Part shown: in pieces, positions 21,036-28,790 of the stretch
Numbering within the stretch: position 1 is the first letter of the stretch
Layout: each line of letters starts with the position of its first letter
Source of the DNA: Pseudomonas sp. MMS21 TM103
GTDB lineage: Bacteria; Pseudomonadota; Gammaproteobacteria; Pseudomonadales; Pseudomonadaceae
Assembly: GCF_022132145.1 (NCBI RefSeq)
Contig: NZ_JAJISP010000006.1
Location: forward strand, 1 to 64,000
Direction of reading: 5' to 3'
Length of the DNA stretch: 64,000 bases
Translations under genes and position numbers: made by a program
Notes under the pieces: model-generated
What the model was told of the DNA's origin: nothing
Databases searched by the model: none
Seen by the model: the letters and a program-made list of their open reading frames with translations, nothing else

Positions 21036-22357
21036 GGCTTTCTCCGCTTGCGTGGACTGGTCGCGTCCTGGCTGGCCAGATGCGCGAGCTTGTCGCGAAT
21101 TTTCTGCTCAAGGCCGCGCGGCACAGGTTGATAATACTGACGCGCGGGCAGTTGCTCGGGGAAGTAGTCTTCACCTGCGGCATAGGCATCCGGCTCGTCA
21201 TGGGCATAGCGATATTCATCGCCATAGCCCAAGTCTTTCATCAGCTTGGTCGGTGCATTGCGCAGGTGCAGCGGTACTTCCAGCGAGCCATGCTCGGCAG
21301 CATCGCGCATCGCCGCTTTGAACGCGTTATACACCGCGTTGCTTTTTGGCGCGCAGGCCAGGTAAACGATGGCCTGGGCGACGGCCAGTTCGCCTTCCGG
21401 GCTACCCAGGCGCTCCTGCACGTCCCAGGCATTGAGACAGAGCGTCAAGGCACGCGGGTCGGCATTGCCGATGTCTTCGCTAGCCATGCGCACCACCCGG
21501 CGGGCGATATACAGCGGGTCGCAGCCGCCATCGAGCATGCGCGCGAACCAATAGAGCGCGCCATCCGGGCTGGAGCCGCGCACGGATTTATGCAGCGCGG
21601 AAATCTGGTCGTAGAACGCTTCGCCGCCCTTGTCGAAACGGCGACGGCTGTCGCCGAGTAGATCCAGCAATAACTCGCTGCTAATGGTCCCGCCGTCCTC
21701 GGCCAGGTCCGCAGCGTTTTCCAGAAAATTCAGCAAGCGCCTGCCATCGCCATCGGCGGCGGCCAGGAGAATCTTGAAGCTTTCATCCGGCAGGCTGAGC
21801 TGTCGCCCGCCAAGGCCTTTGCTGTCAGCCAGGGCACGAGTCGCCAGCTTGCGCAATGCCGCTTCGTCCAGGCTTTTGAGGACATAGACCCGCGCCCGCG
21901 AAAGCAGCGCGTTATTCAGTTCAAACGAGGGGTTTTCGGTAGTGGCACCGATAAATATCAGGGTGCCGTCTTCCACATAGGGCAGAAAGGCATCCTGCTG
22001 TGATTTGTTGAAGCGATGAACCTCGTCGACGAACAGGATAGTCCGGCGGCCATACTGGGCGGCATGCTGCTGCGCAACTTCGACTGCCTGGCGGATCTCC
22101 TTGACCCCGGAGAGCACCGCCGAAATCGTCTCGAAATGCGCATCGGTGACCTGGGCCAGCAGGCGGGCCAGGGTGGTCTTGCCCACGCCCGGCGGCCCCC
22201 AGAAAATCATCGAGTGCAGTGCGCCCTGTTCCAGCGCTTCACGCAGCGGCTTGCCGCGCGCGAGCAGATGCTCCTGGCCGACGTACTCGTCCAGGCTGGC
22301 AGCACGCAAGCGCGCGGCCAGGGGCTGAGCGATGGGAGCATTACGGAACAGATCCAT
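21032..22357 (-). CDS. rarA: Replication-associated recombination ATPase RarA (MgsA)
   Basis: 441 aa AAA+ ATPase that acts at stalled replication forks and can thread the ends of duplex DNA; it also interacts with single-strand binding protein. Walker A WGPPGVGKTTLARLLAQ, Walker B ILFVDEVHRFNKSQQDAFL, sensor 1 GATTENPSFELN, then the C-terminal tetramerisation region with RMASEDIGNADPRAL and LRNAPTKLMKDLGYG. It sits between lolA (19 nt upstream) and crcB. Confidence 0.96.
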   Translation of the reverse strand: MDLFRNAPIAQPLAARLRAASLDEYVGQEHLLARGKPLREALEQGALHSMIFWGPPGVGKTTLARLLAQVTDAHFETISAVLSGVKEIRQAVEVAQQHAAQYGRRTILFVDEVHRFNKSQQDAFLPYVEDGTLIFIGATTENPSFELNNALLSRARVYVLKSLDEAALRKLATRALADSKGLGGRQLSLPDESFKILLAAADGDGRRLLNFLENAADLAEDGGTISSELLLDLLGDSRRRFDKGGEAFYDQISALHKSVRGSSPDGALYWFARMLDGGCDPLYIARRVVRMASEDIGNADPRALTLCLNAWDVQERLGSPEGELAVAQAIVYLACAPKSNAVYNAFKAAMRDAAEHGSLEVPLHLRNAPTKLMKDLGYGDEYRYAHDEPDAYAAGEDYFPEQLPARQYYQPVPRGLEQKIRDKLAHLASQDATSPRKRRKP

Positions 22358-22376
22358 GACGGCGGGCTACGACCTC

Positions 22377-23003
22377 TTACTCTTGAAGGACATCCGCGCC
22401 TTCGGGAATCTCGAAGGTGAACAGTTTGTCATCCACGCTTTCATTCATCTCCACGTTGAGGAACAGAATGTTGGTGCGCTGACCAATAGTGTCGATCAAC
22501 TGCATGTCATTCAACACACCGCTGCGAAATGACAGGCGCAGGCTGTCGAACAGCGTGTCCTTGGATTTGGGCTTGAGCATGAAGTCGACCACGTTGCCGC
22601 CTTCCTTATGGCTGATCTCGAAATTCTCTTGAATCTGAGACACATCGCCGGACAGTAGCAGAGCCGGGGTGTGGGTCAGACGCTTGTCGAGGGTCTGAAT
22701 AGTTACCTGCTCCAGATCCGGGTCATACAGCCAGACCTTCTCGCCATTGGACACCAACAACTGCTCCATAGGCGCGTCGGTGTGCCAGCGGAACAGCCCC
22801 GGACGCTTGAGCACCAATTGCCCAGCCGTTTCCTGCAACTGAGTCCCACTGCCATCCAGGGTCAGTTGCGAGAACCGTGCACTGATGGTTTTGGCCTGGT
22901 TGAGCAATGCGGTCAGTCGCTGTGCCGAGGCATCATCAGCGGCCAGGACGGAAACGCTGGTAAAACTTAAAGCTGCCAGCAGCAGCATACGAATCAGGCG
23001 CAT
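22377..23003 (-). CDS. lolA: Outer-membrane lipoprotein chaperone LolA
   Basis: 208 aa periplasmic protein that carries lipoproteins from LolCDE to LolB. A signal peptide is clear (MRLIRMLLLAALSFTSVSVL, then AADDAS). The mature part has the LolA pattern (ARFSQLTLDGSGTQLQETAGQLVLKRPGLFRW split across strands, VWLYDPDLEQV). The start is set at ATG 23003, because the AGGAG ribosome site lies inside the longer GTG-started frame at 23018. It is 30 nt after ftsK and leads into rarA. Confidence 0.95.
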   Translation of the reverse strand: MRLIRMLLLAALSFTSVSVLAADDASAQRLTALLNQAKTISARFSQLTLDGSGTQLQETAGQLVLKRPGLFRWHTDAPMEQLLVSNGEKVWLYDPDLEQVTIQTLDKRLTHTPALLLSGDVSQIQENFEISHKEGGNVVDFMLKPKSKDTLFDSLRLSFRSGVLNDMQLIDTIGQRTNILFLNVEMNESVDDKLFTFEIPEGADVLQE

Positions 23004-23033
23004 GGAACTCCTTATCACATTGATTTCTAGGCG

Positions 23034-25442
23034 TTAGTCACGAGTTGGACTTGGCGCGATCACTTCGCGCGAGCCATTGGTGCTCATCGATGTCACCACG
23101 CCAGCCATTTCCATTGCTTCAATCATCCGGGCTGCACGGTTATAACCAATCTTCAACTTGCGCTGCACCGCAGAAATCGAGGCCCGACGGCTTTCGGTGA
23201 CAAAACGTACGGCTTCGTCGTACAGCGCATCCTCTTCACTGCCTTCGCCCCCCCCTTCACTGCTGCCGTCAAAGCCGCTGCCGGACTCTTCGACGCCTGC
23301 CAGGATGTCTTCGATATAGTCCGGGGTACCGCGCAACTTCCAGGCTTCGACCACGCGGTGGACTTCTTCGTCGGAAACGAAGGCGCCATGCACACGAATC
23401 GGCAGGCCGGTGCCGGGCGGCAGATAGAGCATGTCACCGTGGCCGAGCAATTGTTCGGCGCCACCCTGATCGAGAATGGTTCGCGAATCGATCTTGCTCG
23501 ATACCTGGAAGGCCATGCGGGTCGGAATGTTGGCCTTGATCAGGCCGGTGATCACATCCACCGACGGCCGCTGGGTGGCGAGAATCAGGTGGATACCCGC
23601 GGCGCGAGCCTTCTGTGCGATCCGCGCGATCAATTCTTCTACTTTCTTACCGACGATCATCATCATGTCGGCAAATTCGTCCACCACCACCACAATGGTC
23701 GGCAGGGTTTTCAGCAGCGGCGCTTCGTCGTGCATGCTTTCACGCTTGTACAACGGATCTGCCAGCGGCTCGCCCGCCTCCTCGGCTTCCTTGACCTTGC
23801 GGTTGAAGCCCGCCAGGTTGCGCACGCCCATCTTCGACATCAGCTTATAGCGCCGTTCCATCTCGGCGACGCTCCAGCGGAGGGCGTTAGCCGCCTCCTT
23901 CATGTCGGTGACCACCGGACAAAGCAGGTGTGGAATGCCTTCATAGATCGACAACTCGAGCATTTTCGGGTCGATCATGATCAAGCGTGCCTCTTCCGGC
24001 GTGGACTTGAACAGGATCGACAGAATCATCGCGTTGACCCCGACCGACTTACCCGAGCCAGTGGTGCCAGCGACCAGCAGGTGGGGCATCTTCGCCAAGT
24101 CAGTAATCACCGGGCGACCGCCGATGTCGTGGCCAAGGGCCAGTGTCACCGGGGATTTGGCGTCATCGTACTCGGGGGACGACAGTACCTCGGAAAATCG
24201 CACGATCTGGCGGTCTTCGTTGGGCACCTCGATGCCCACGGTGGTTTTGCCAGGGATTACTTCGACCACCCGCACGCTGATGATGGCCATCGAGCGTGCC
24301 AGATCCTTGGCCAGCCCGGAAATGCGGCTGACCTTGACGCCGGCGGCGAGCTGGATCTCGAAGCGGGTAATTACAGGACCCGGATGCACCGACTCGACCA
24401 TGACCTCGACGCCGAACTCCTTGAGTTTGATCTCAAGCAGCCGCGACATGGCCTCCAGCGACTCGGGGGAAAATTTCTTCTGCTTCTTCTCGGCGACATC
24501 GAGAATGGAAATCGGCGGCAAGCTGCCTTCGACAGCGCTGTCGACGAATAGCGGTGCCTGCTTTTCTTTCTGTACGCGCTTGCTCGGCTCGGCGGCTTTA
24601 GGTTCCGCTGGCGGGGTAATCACAGGGGCCGTGCGGCTTTCACGCGCGCTCATGTGTTTGCTCAGCGCTTCCTCGCGCTCCAGCAAGCGCTCCTTGACCT
24701 TGGCCTGCTCGCGGCGGTCGTGCACCATCGGTGCCGCCACTTCGCTGACCCGCTCATCGACTTCGCGCAACTGCGCGACCAGTTGCTTGCGCTCGGTGCG
24801 GGCGTTCCACCAGCGGTTGACCAGACTCTGGATCAGTTCGAGGAGATCCAGGGTGATCTTGCCGGTGAGGTCCATGACCCTGAACCAGGACAGGTCGCTG
24901 AACACGGTCAAGCCAAACAGGAACAGGGCGATGAACAGCAAGGTGCTGCCCTGCACGTTCAAGACATCTTCGGTCAACTGACCGAGACTCTCTCCCAATG
25001 CACCGCCAGCGCCAGCAGAGCCAGGTATGCTGGTACCTACATCAAAATGAATATCGGCCAGCGCAGCCCCGGACAGCACCAGGAATACCAGACCAATCAA
25101 GCGCCAGGAAAACAGCCAGCCGCTCCACTGCCAAGGCTGGTGGCGATCGCGGAACACCTGCAGCGTCTTCACCCCGAGCAGCAGGGGGAACACATAAGCA
25201 AAATAGCCCAAGGCCATGAACAAGATGTCGGCGAACCAGGCGCCTGCCCGGCCAGCGGCATTGTGCACCTGCTCGATATTGCTGGTATGCGTCCAGCCCG
25301 GGTCGGCGGGATCATAAGTCAGCAGCGCCATCCACAGATAAAGGCAGAGTGCACCGAGAGCGATCAAGGCACCTTCTTTCAACCTGTAGGGCAATTGCTG
25401 ACGCCAGACTGGAGTCTGGGCTGTAGGGCTCGAATTCTTCAA
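23034..25442 (-). CDS. ftsK: DNA translocase FtsK
   Basis: About 802 aa. It couples cell division to chromosome segregation by pumping DNA and activating XerCD at dif. Four to five membrane segments occupy the first 200 residues, then a charged linker, the RecA-like motor (Walker A VAGTTGSGKSVGVNAMIL; Walker B TIVVVVDEFADMMM) and the C-terminal winged-helix gamma domain (ISAVQRKLKIGYNRAARMIEAME). No ATG fits the expected start. I choose TTG at 25442 (MKNSSPTAQTPVWRQQL), with AGGAA 10 nt upstream; the open frame reaches another TTG at 25493. Divergent from trxB. Confidence 0.93.
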   Translation of the reverse strand: MKNSSPTAQTPVWRQQLPYRLKEGALIALGALCLYLWMALLTYDPADPGWTHTSNIEQVHNAAGRAGAWFADILFMALGYFAYVFPLLLGVKTLQVFRDRHQPWQWSGWLFSWRLIGLVFLVLSGAALADIHFDVGTSIPGSAGAGGALGESLGQLTEDVLNVQGSTLLFIALFLFGLTVFSDLSWFRVMDLTGKITLDLLELIQSLVNRWWNARTERKQLVAQLREVDERVSEVAAPMVHDRREQAKVKERLLEREEALSKHMSARESRTAPVITPPAEPKAAEPSKRVQKEKQAPLFVDSAVEGSLPPISILDVAEKKQKKFSPESLEAMSRLLEIKLKEFGVEVMVESVHPGPVITRFEIQLAAGVKVSRISGLAKDLARSMAIISVRVVEVIPGKTTVGIEVPNEDRQIVRFSEVLSSPEYDDAKSPVTLALGHDIGGRPVITDLAKMPHLLVAGTTGSGKSVGVNAMILSILFKSTPEEARLIMIDPKMLELSIYEGIPHLLCPVVTDMKEAANALRWSVAEMERRYKLMSKMGVRNLAGFNRKVKEAEEAGEPLADPLYKRESMHDEAPLLKTLPTIVVVVDEFADMMMIVGKKVEELIARIAQKARAAGIHLILATQRPSVDVITGLIKANIPTRMAFQVSSKIDSRTILDQGGAEQLLGHGDMLYLPPGTGLPIRVHGAFVSDEEVHRVVEAWKLRGTPDYIEDILAGVEESGSGFDGSSEGGGEGSEEDALYDEAVRFVTESRRASISAVQRKLKIGYNRAARMIEAMEMAGVVTSMSTNGSREVIAPSPTRD

Positions 25443-25687
25443 AACGCATCTATTCCTGCGCCTGCGGCGCGCCGAATAATCGGTTAATGGCAAAATTTTG
25501 ACTATTGTACGGATTTACCCGGTTGATGCCACGCCAGGTAACGAGGTGGCAACCAGCCTGGACGAAGGCCTTTACCACCGGCTCCCGCTCGCCCCTTGGT
25601 TCGGTGTAGCATAGCCACCAACATATTACGTGCGACTCAATTTGAGCATGCATTCTCTTTTGTGACAAAGGCTTATGAGGTGTTTCT

Positions 25688-26638
25688 ATGAGCGAAGTCA
25701 AGCATTCACGCCTGATCATCCTGGGTTCCGGCCCTGCCGGTTACGCTGCGGCGGTATACGCTGCCCGCGCCAACCTCAAGCCCGTGGTGATCACCGGCAT
25801 CCAGCCCGGCGGCCAACTTACCACCACCACCGAAGTGGACAACTGGCCAGGTGACGTCGAAGGCTTGACTGGTCCAGCGCTTATGGAACGCATGCAAAAA
25901 CATGCCGAGCGTTTCGACACCGAGATCATTTATGACCACATCCATACGGCCGAGTTGCAGCAGCGCCCGTTTATCCTCAAAGGCGACAGTGGCACCTATA
26001 GCTGCGATGCACTCATCATCGCCACCGGCGCCTCGGCGCAGTACCTCGGCCTGCCATCGGAGGAAGCCTTTGCCGGCAAGGGCGTGTCTGCCTGCGCCAC
26101 CTGCGATGGTTTCTTCTACCGCAATCAAGTCGTCGCGGTGATTGGTGGCGGCAACACCGCCGTCGAGGAAGCGCTGTATCTGGCCAATATCGCCAAGGAA
26201 GTGCACCTGGTTCACCGTCGCGACAAGCTGCGCTCGGAAAAAATCTTGCAAGACAAGCTGTTCGACAAGGCCGCCAACGGCAACGTCCACCTGCACTGGA
26301 ATCACACTCTCGATGAAGTGCTTGGCGATGCCAGCGGTGTGACCGGCGTGCGCCTGAAAGACACCACCACTGGCTTATCCAGGGAACTGCCGCTAACTGG
26401 CGTGTTTATCGCCATCGGCCACAAGCCCAATACCGATCTGTTCCAGGGGCAACTGGAAATGCGCGAAGGCTATCTGCTGATCAAGGGCGGTAGTGAAGGC
26501 AATGCCACTGCGACCAGTATCGAGGGCGTGTTCGCTGCTGGTGACGTGGCCGACCATGTGTACCGCCAGGCAATCACCTCTGCCGGGGCCGGCTGCATGG
26601 CTGCACTGGATGTCGAAAAGTTCCTCGACGACAATTGA
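25688..26638 (+). CDS. trxB: Thioredoxin reductase
   Basis: 316 aa flavoprotein that passes electrons from NADPH to thioredoxin. FAD-binding GSGPAGYAAAVYAARANL at the N-terminus, redox-active Cys136-Ala-Thr-Cys139 (CATCDGFF), NADPH-binding VIGGGNTAVEEALYL and the late FAD motif GVFAAGDVADHVYRQ are all present. GAGGTG lies 8 nt before the ATG. It leads the +strand run trxB-aat-bpt-infA, though a long hairpin separates it from aat. Confidence 0.97.
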   Translation: MSEVKHSRLIILGSGPAGYAAAVYAARANLKPVVITGIQPGGQLTTTTEVDNWPGDVEGLTGPALMERMQKHAERFDTEIIYDHIHTAELQQRPFILKGDSGTYSCDALIIATGASAQYLGLPSEEAFAGKGVSACATCDGFFYRNQVVAVIGGGNTAVEEALYLANIAKEVHLVHRRDKLRSEKILQDKLFDKAANGNVHLHWNHTLDEVLGDASGVTGVRLKDTTTGLSRELPLTGVFIAIGHKPNTDLFQGQLEMREGYLLIKGGSEGNATATSIEGVFAAGDVADHVYRQAITSAGAGCMAALDVEKFLDDN

Positions 26639-26647
26639 TCGCTCCCT

Positions 26648-26686
26648 GGGCGGGCTTGACAGTCCGATAGGTTGTCAAGCCCGTCC
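26648..26686 (+). other. Long hairpin between trxB and aat
   Basis: Arms 26651-26661 and 26673-26683 pair perfectly over 11 bp, and the stem extends outward by about three more pairs including one G-U. The loop is 11 nt. No T-run follows, so it may pause, stabilise the trxB mRNA end, or terminate inefficiently and lower aat expression. Confidence 0.6.
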
Positions 26687-26707
26687 ACGCCTTCCGCGGT
26701 GCGTCTG

Positions 26708-27388
26708 ATGCTGACCTGGTTGCAACGCGACTCCCTGAGTTTCCCGCCATTGAGCAAAGCCCTGCGCGAGCCCAACGGCTTGCTTGCGGCCGGCGGCGAC
26801 TTGAGTGCCGAACGGCTGATAGCGGCCTACCGCCATGGTTGCTTCCCCTGGTATCAGGACAATCAGCCGATCCTCTGGTGGTCGCCGGATCCACGTACGG
26901 TGCTCTTCCCTGACGAACTGCATGTCTCGCGCAGTCTGGCCAAGGTACTGCGCCAGGCACGCTACCAGGTAACGTTCGATCGAGCCTTTGCCCAGGTAAT
27001 CCAGGCCTGCGCTGCGCCCCGCGATTACGCCGACGGCACCTGGATCACAACCCCGATGCAGCATGCCTACCTTGAGCTGCATCGGCGCGGCATTGCCCAT
27101 TCGGTCGAGGTCTGGCGCGATGGCGAACTGGTCGGCGGGCTATATGGGCTGGCAATGGGCAGGTTGTTTTTCGGCGAATCCATGTTCAGCCTCGCCGATA
27201 ACGCATCCAAGATCGGCTTTGTCACCCTGGTCGAGCAACTCAAGGTCTGGGGCTTTGTACTCATCGACTGCCAGATGCCCACGCAACACCTGCATAGCTT
27301 TGGCGCCAGGCCGATTGCTCGCGCAGAGTTCACTGACTACCTGCAGCGGCACATCGACCAGCCCGACATGGCGTCCTGGAGCGCCTAG
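26708..27388 (+). CDS. aat: Leucyl/phenylalanyl-tRNA--protein transferase
   Basis: 226 aa. It adds Leu or Phe from charged tRNA onto proteins with N-terminal Arg or Lys, creating the N-degron read by ClpS. Motifs FPPLSKALREPNGLLAAGGDLS, GCFPWYQDNQPILWWSPDPR, GTWITTPMQHAYLELHRRGIAHSVEVW and FFGESMFSLADNASK (read in parts) are characteristic. The start ATG 26708 gives MLTWLQRDS; an upstream extension of 12 residues crosses the hairpin. bpt follows, and clpS-clpA lie 4 kb away, placing writer and reader of the pathway together. Confidence 0.96.
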   Translation: MLTWLQRDSLSFPPLSKALREPNGLLAAGGDLSAERLIAAYRHGCFPWYQDNQPILWWSPDPRTVLFPDELHVSRSLAKVLRQARYQVTFDRAFAQVIQACAAPRDYADGTWITTPMQHAYLELHRRGIAHSVEVWRDGELVGGLYGLAMGRLFFGESMFSLADNASKIGFVTLVEQLKVWGFVLIDCQMPTQHLHSFGARPIARAEFTDYLQRHIDQPDMASWSA

Positions 27389-27443
27389 GCGAGTCCCGCA
27401 GGGTGGCTTACACTTGTTTAAGGCATTATCCCGAGAGTCGATC

Positions 27444-28151
27444 ATGACCGAGCTGGCCCGCCTGAAGTTTTACGCCACTCAGCCGCATCCATGCAGCTAT
27501 CTGCCCGAAGAGCAGGCCACAACCCTGTTCCTCGACCCCAGCCAGCCGATGGATGTGGACGTTTATGCCGAACTTTCGGAGATGGGCTTTCGCCGCAGTG
27601 GCGACCACCTCTATCGGCCCCACTGCCAACGCTGCTCGGCCTGTGTGCCTGCGCGCATTCCTGTTAGTCAGTTCAAACCCAATCGTCAGCAGCGGCGTAT
27701 TTTCAAACGCAATCTCGACATCCAGGTCCGTACAGTGCGCCCGGCATTCACCGAGGAGTACTACAGCCTCTATGTGCGCTATATCGAGCAACGTCATGCC
27801 GATGGCGACATGTACCCGCCGAACCGCGAGCAGTTCTCCACTTTTCTGGTACGCGACCTGCCGTTTTCCCGCTTCTACGAGTTTCGCCAGCACGGCCGAC
27901 TGCTGGCGATTGCAGTCACCGACGTGCTGCCCAATGGACTTTCAGCGGTTTACACCTTCTACGAGCCCAGCGAAGAGCGCCGCAGCCTCGGACGCTTCGC
28001 CATTCTCTGGCAAATCAAGGAATCAGCGCGCCTTGGGTTGCACGCCCTATACCTTGGTTATTGGATCAAGAACTGCCGAAAAATGAACTACAAGACGCAA
28101 TACCGCCCAATCGAACTGTTCGTTAACCAGCGCTGGATCACTCTCACCTGA
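27444..28151 (+). CDS. bpt: Aspartate/glutamate leucyltransferase (Ate1-like)
   Basis: 235 aa. The bacterial Bpt group resembles eukaryotic arginyl transferases but moves Leu onto N-terminal Asp or Glu. The Cys-rich N-terminal motif (PHPCSYLPEEQA; HCQRCSACVPARIPVSQF) and the C-terminal GNAT-like part (YTFYEPSEERRSLGRFAILWQ, LYLGYWIKNCRKMNYK) are typical. The start ATG at 27444 lies 55 nt after aat; a far longer frame starting inside aat is a shadow. Older annotations call it arginyltransferase (ate). Confidence 0.95.
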   Translation: MTELARLKFYATQPHPCSYLPEEQATTLFLDPSQPMDVDVYAELSEMGFRRSGDHLYRPHCQRCSACVPARIPVSQFKPNRQQRRIFKRNLDIQVRTVRPAFTEEYYSLYVRYIEQRHADGDMYPPNREQFSTFLVRDLPFSRFYEFRQHGRLLAIAVTDVLPNGLSAVYTFYEPSEERRSLGRFAILWQIKESARLGLHALYLGYWIKNCRKMNYKTQYRPIELFVNQRWITLT

Positions 28152-28257
28152 AGTCGCTTGGCGTACGCCCTTCTTTTCGGGCACAATGCACGCCGCTTTT
28201 GCCTGGAGCCAGTTGCACCGGCCATGGCCATACTTTGGATACCGAGGGCTTTACTGA

Positions 28258-28476
28258 ATGTCGAAAGAAGACAGCTTCGAAATGGAAGGCACTGTCGTCG
28301 ACACCCTGCCCAACACCATGTTCCGCGTGGAGTTGGAAAACGGGCACGTCGTTACCGCGCACATCTCCGGAAAGATGCGCAAAAACTACATCCGCATCCT
28401 GACCGGCGATAAGGTTCGTGTAGAACTGACGCCTTATGACCTGAGCAAGGGTCGTATCACCTACCGCGCCCGTTAA
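28258..28476 (+). CDS. infA: Translation initiation factor IF-1
   Basis: 72 aa OB-fold protein, standard length, that occupies the ribosomal A site during initiation. The core reads [20 protein letters not shown] and [17 protein letters not shown], ending [10 protein letters not shown]. The placement of infA after aat and bpt is usual in gammaproteobacteria. GAGGG lies 9 nt before the ATG. Confidence 0.98.
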
Positions 28477-28733
28477 CAGGTCTTTGAAAAACCACTGCAT
28501 TTGACCATAGGCATGAGGGCAAGTAGTTGAAGGCGTAGCATTAAGCGCGCTTTAGCTTGGCCCAGGAGCCTGCCGGACTTGAGACTGTCTACAGCTAAAG
28601 TCCGACAGCCCCCAGGATAAAGTGAGTCAAGTAGATGGCGTCCTTCGCCCTATGCTTCGCTGACTTGCCAAGCTCCCTTGCTACTCAGCCTTGATCCTCT
28701 TGCACTCGGTTTTTCCACGACTGATCAAATCAG
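28477..28733. other. Intergenic region with an imperfect inverted repeat
   Basis: The space between infA and the shared terminator holds no open frame with a credible start. It contains an imperfect inverted repeat (28562-28580 with 28597-28616; 15 of 19 aligned positions match) around a 16-nt spacer, each arm starting CC-GG and ending GGACTT. It could be a relic of a small mobile element or an RNA hairpin. Confidence 0.4.
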
Positions 28734-28777
28734 GCGCGCACAAAAACGCCCGGCATGCCGGGCGTTTTTGTGCGCGC
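28734..28777. terminator. Bidirectional terminator shared by infA and clpA
   Basis: A perfect 44-nt palindrome (two 22-nt arms). The GC-rich core is flanked by five A and five T, so in each direction it makes a stem followed by a T-run. It lies between convergent infA and clpA, 14 nt after the clpA stop. Confidence 0.9.
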
Positions 28778-28790
28778 TATAAAGACAACC

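Noticed and set aside
21036..21100. Fluoride riboswitch before crcB
   Set aside because: crcB begins inside the end of rarA, and no such motif is seen.
28679..28694. 16-nt match to the 5' end of tRNA-Cys
   Set aside because: Identical to 9876-9891, but a match of this length is expected about once by chance in a window this size, and no other tRNA part is present.
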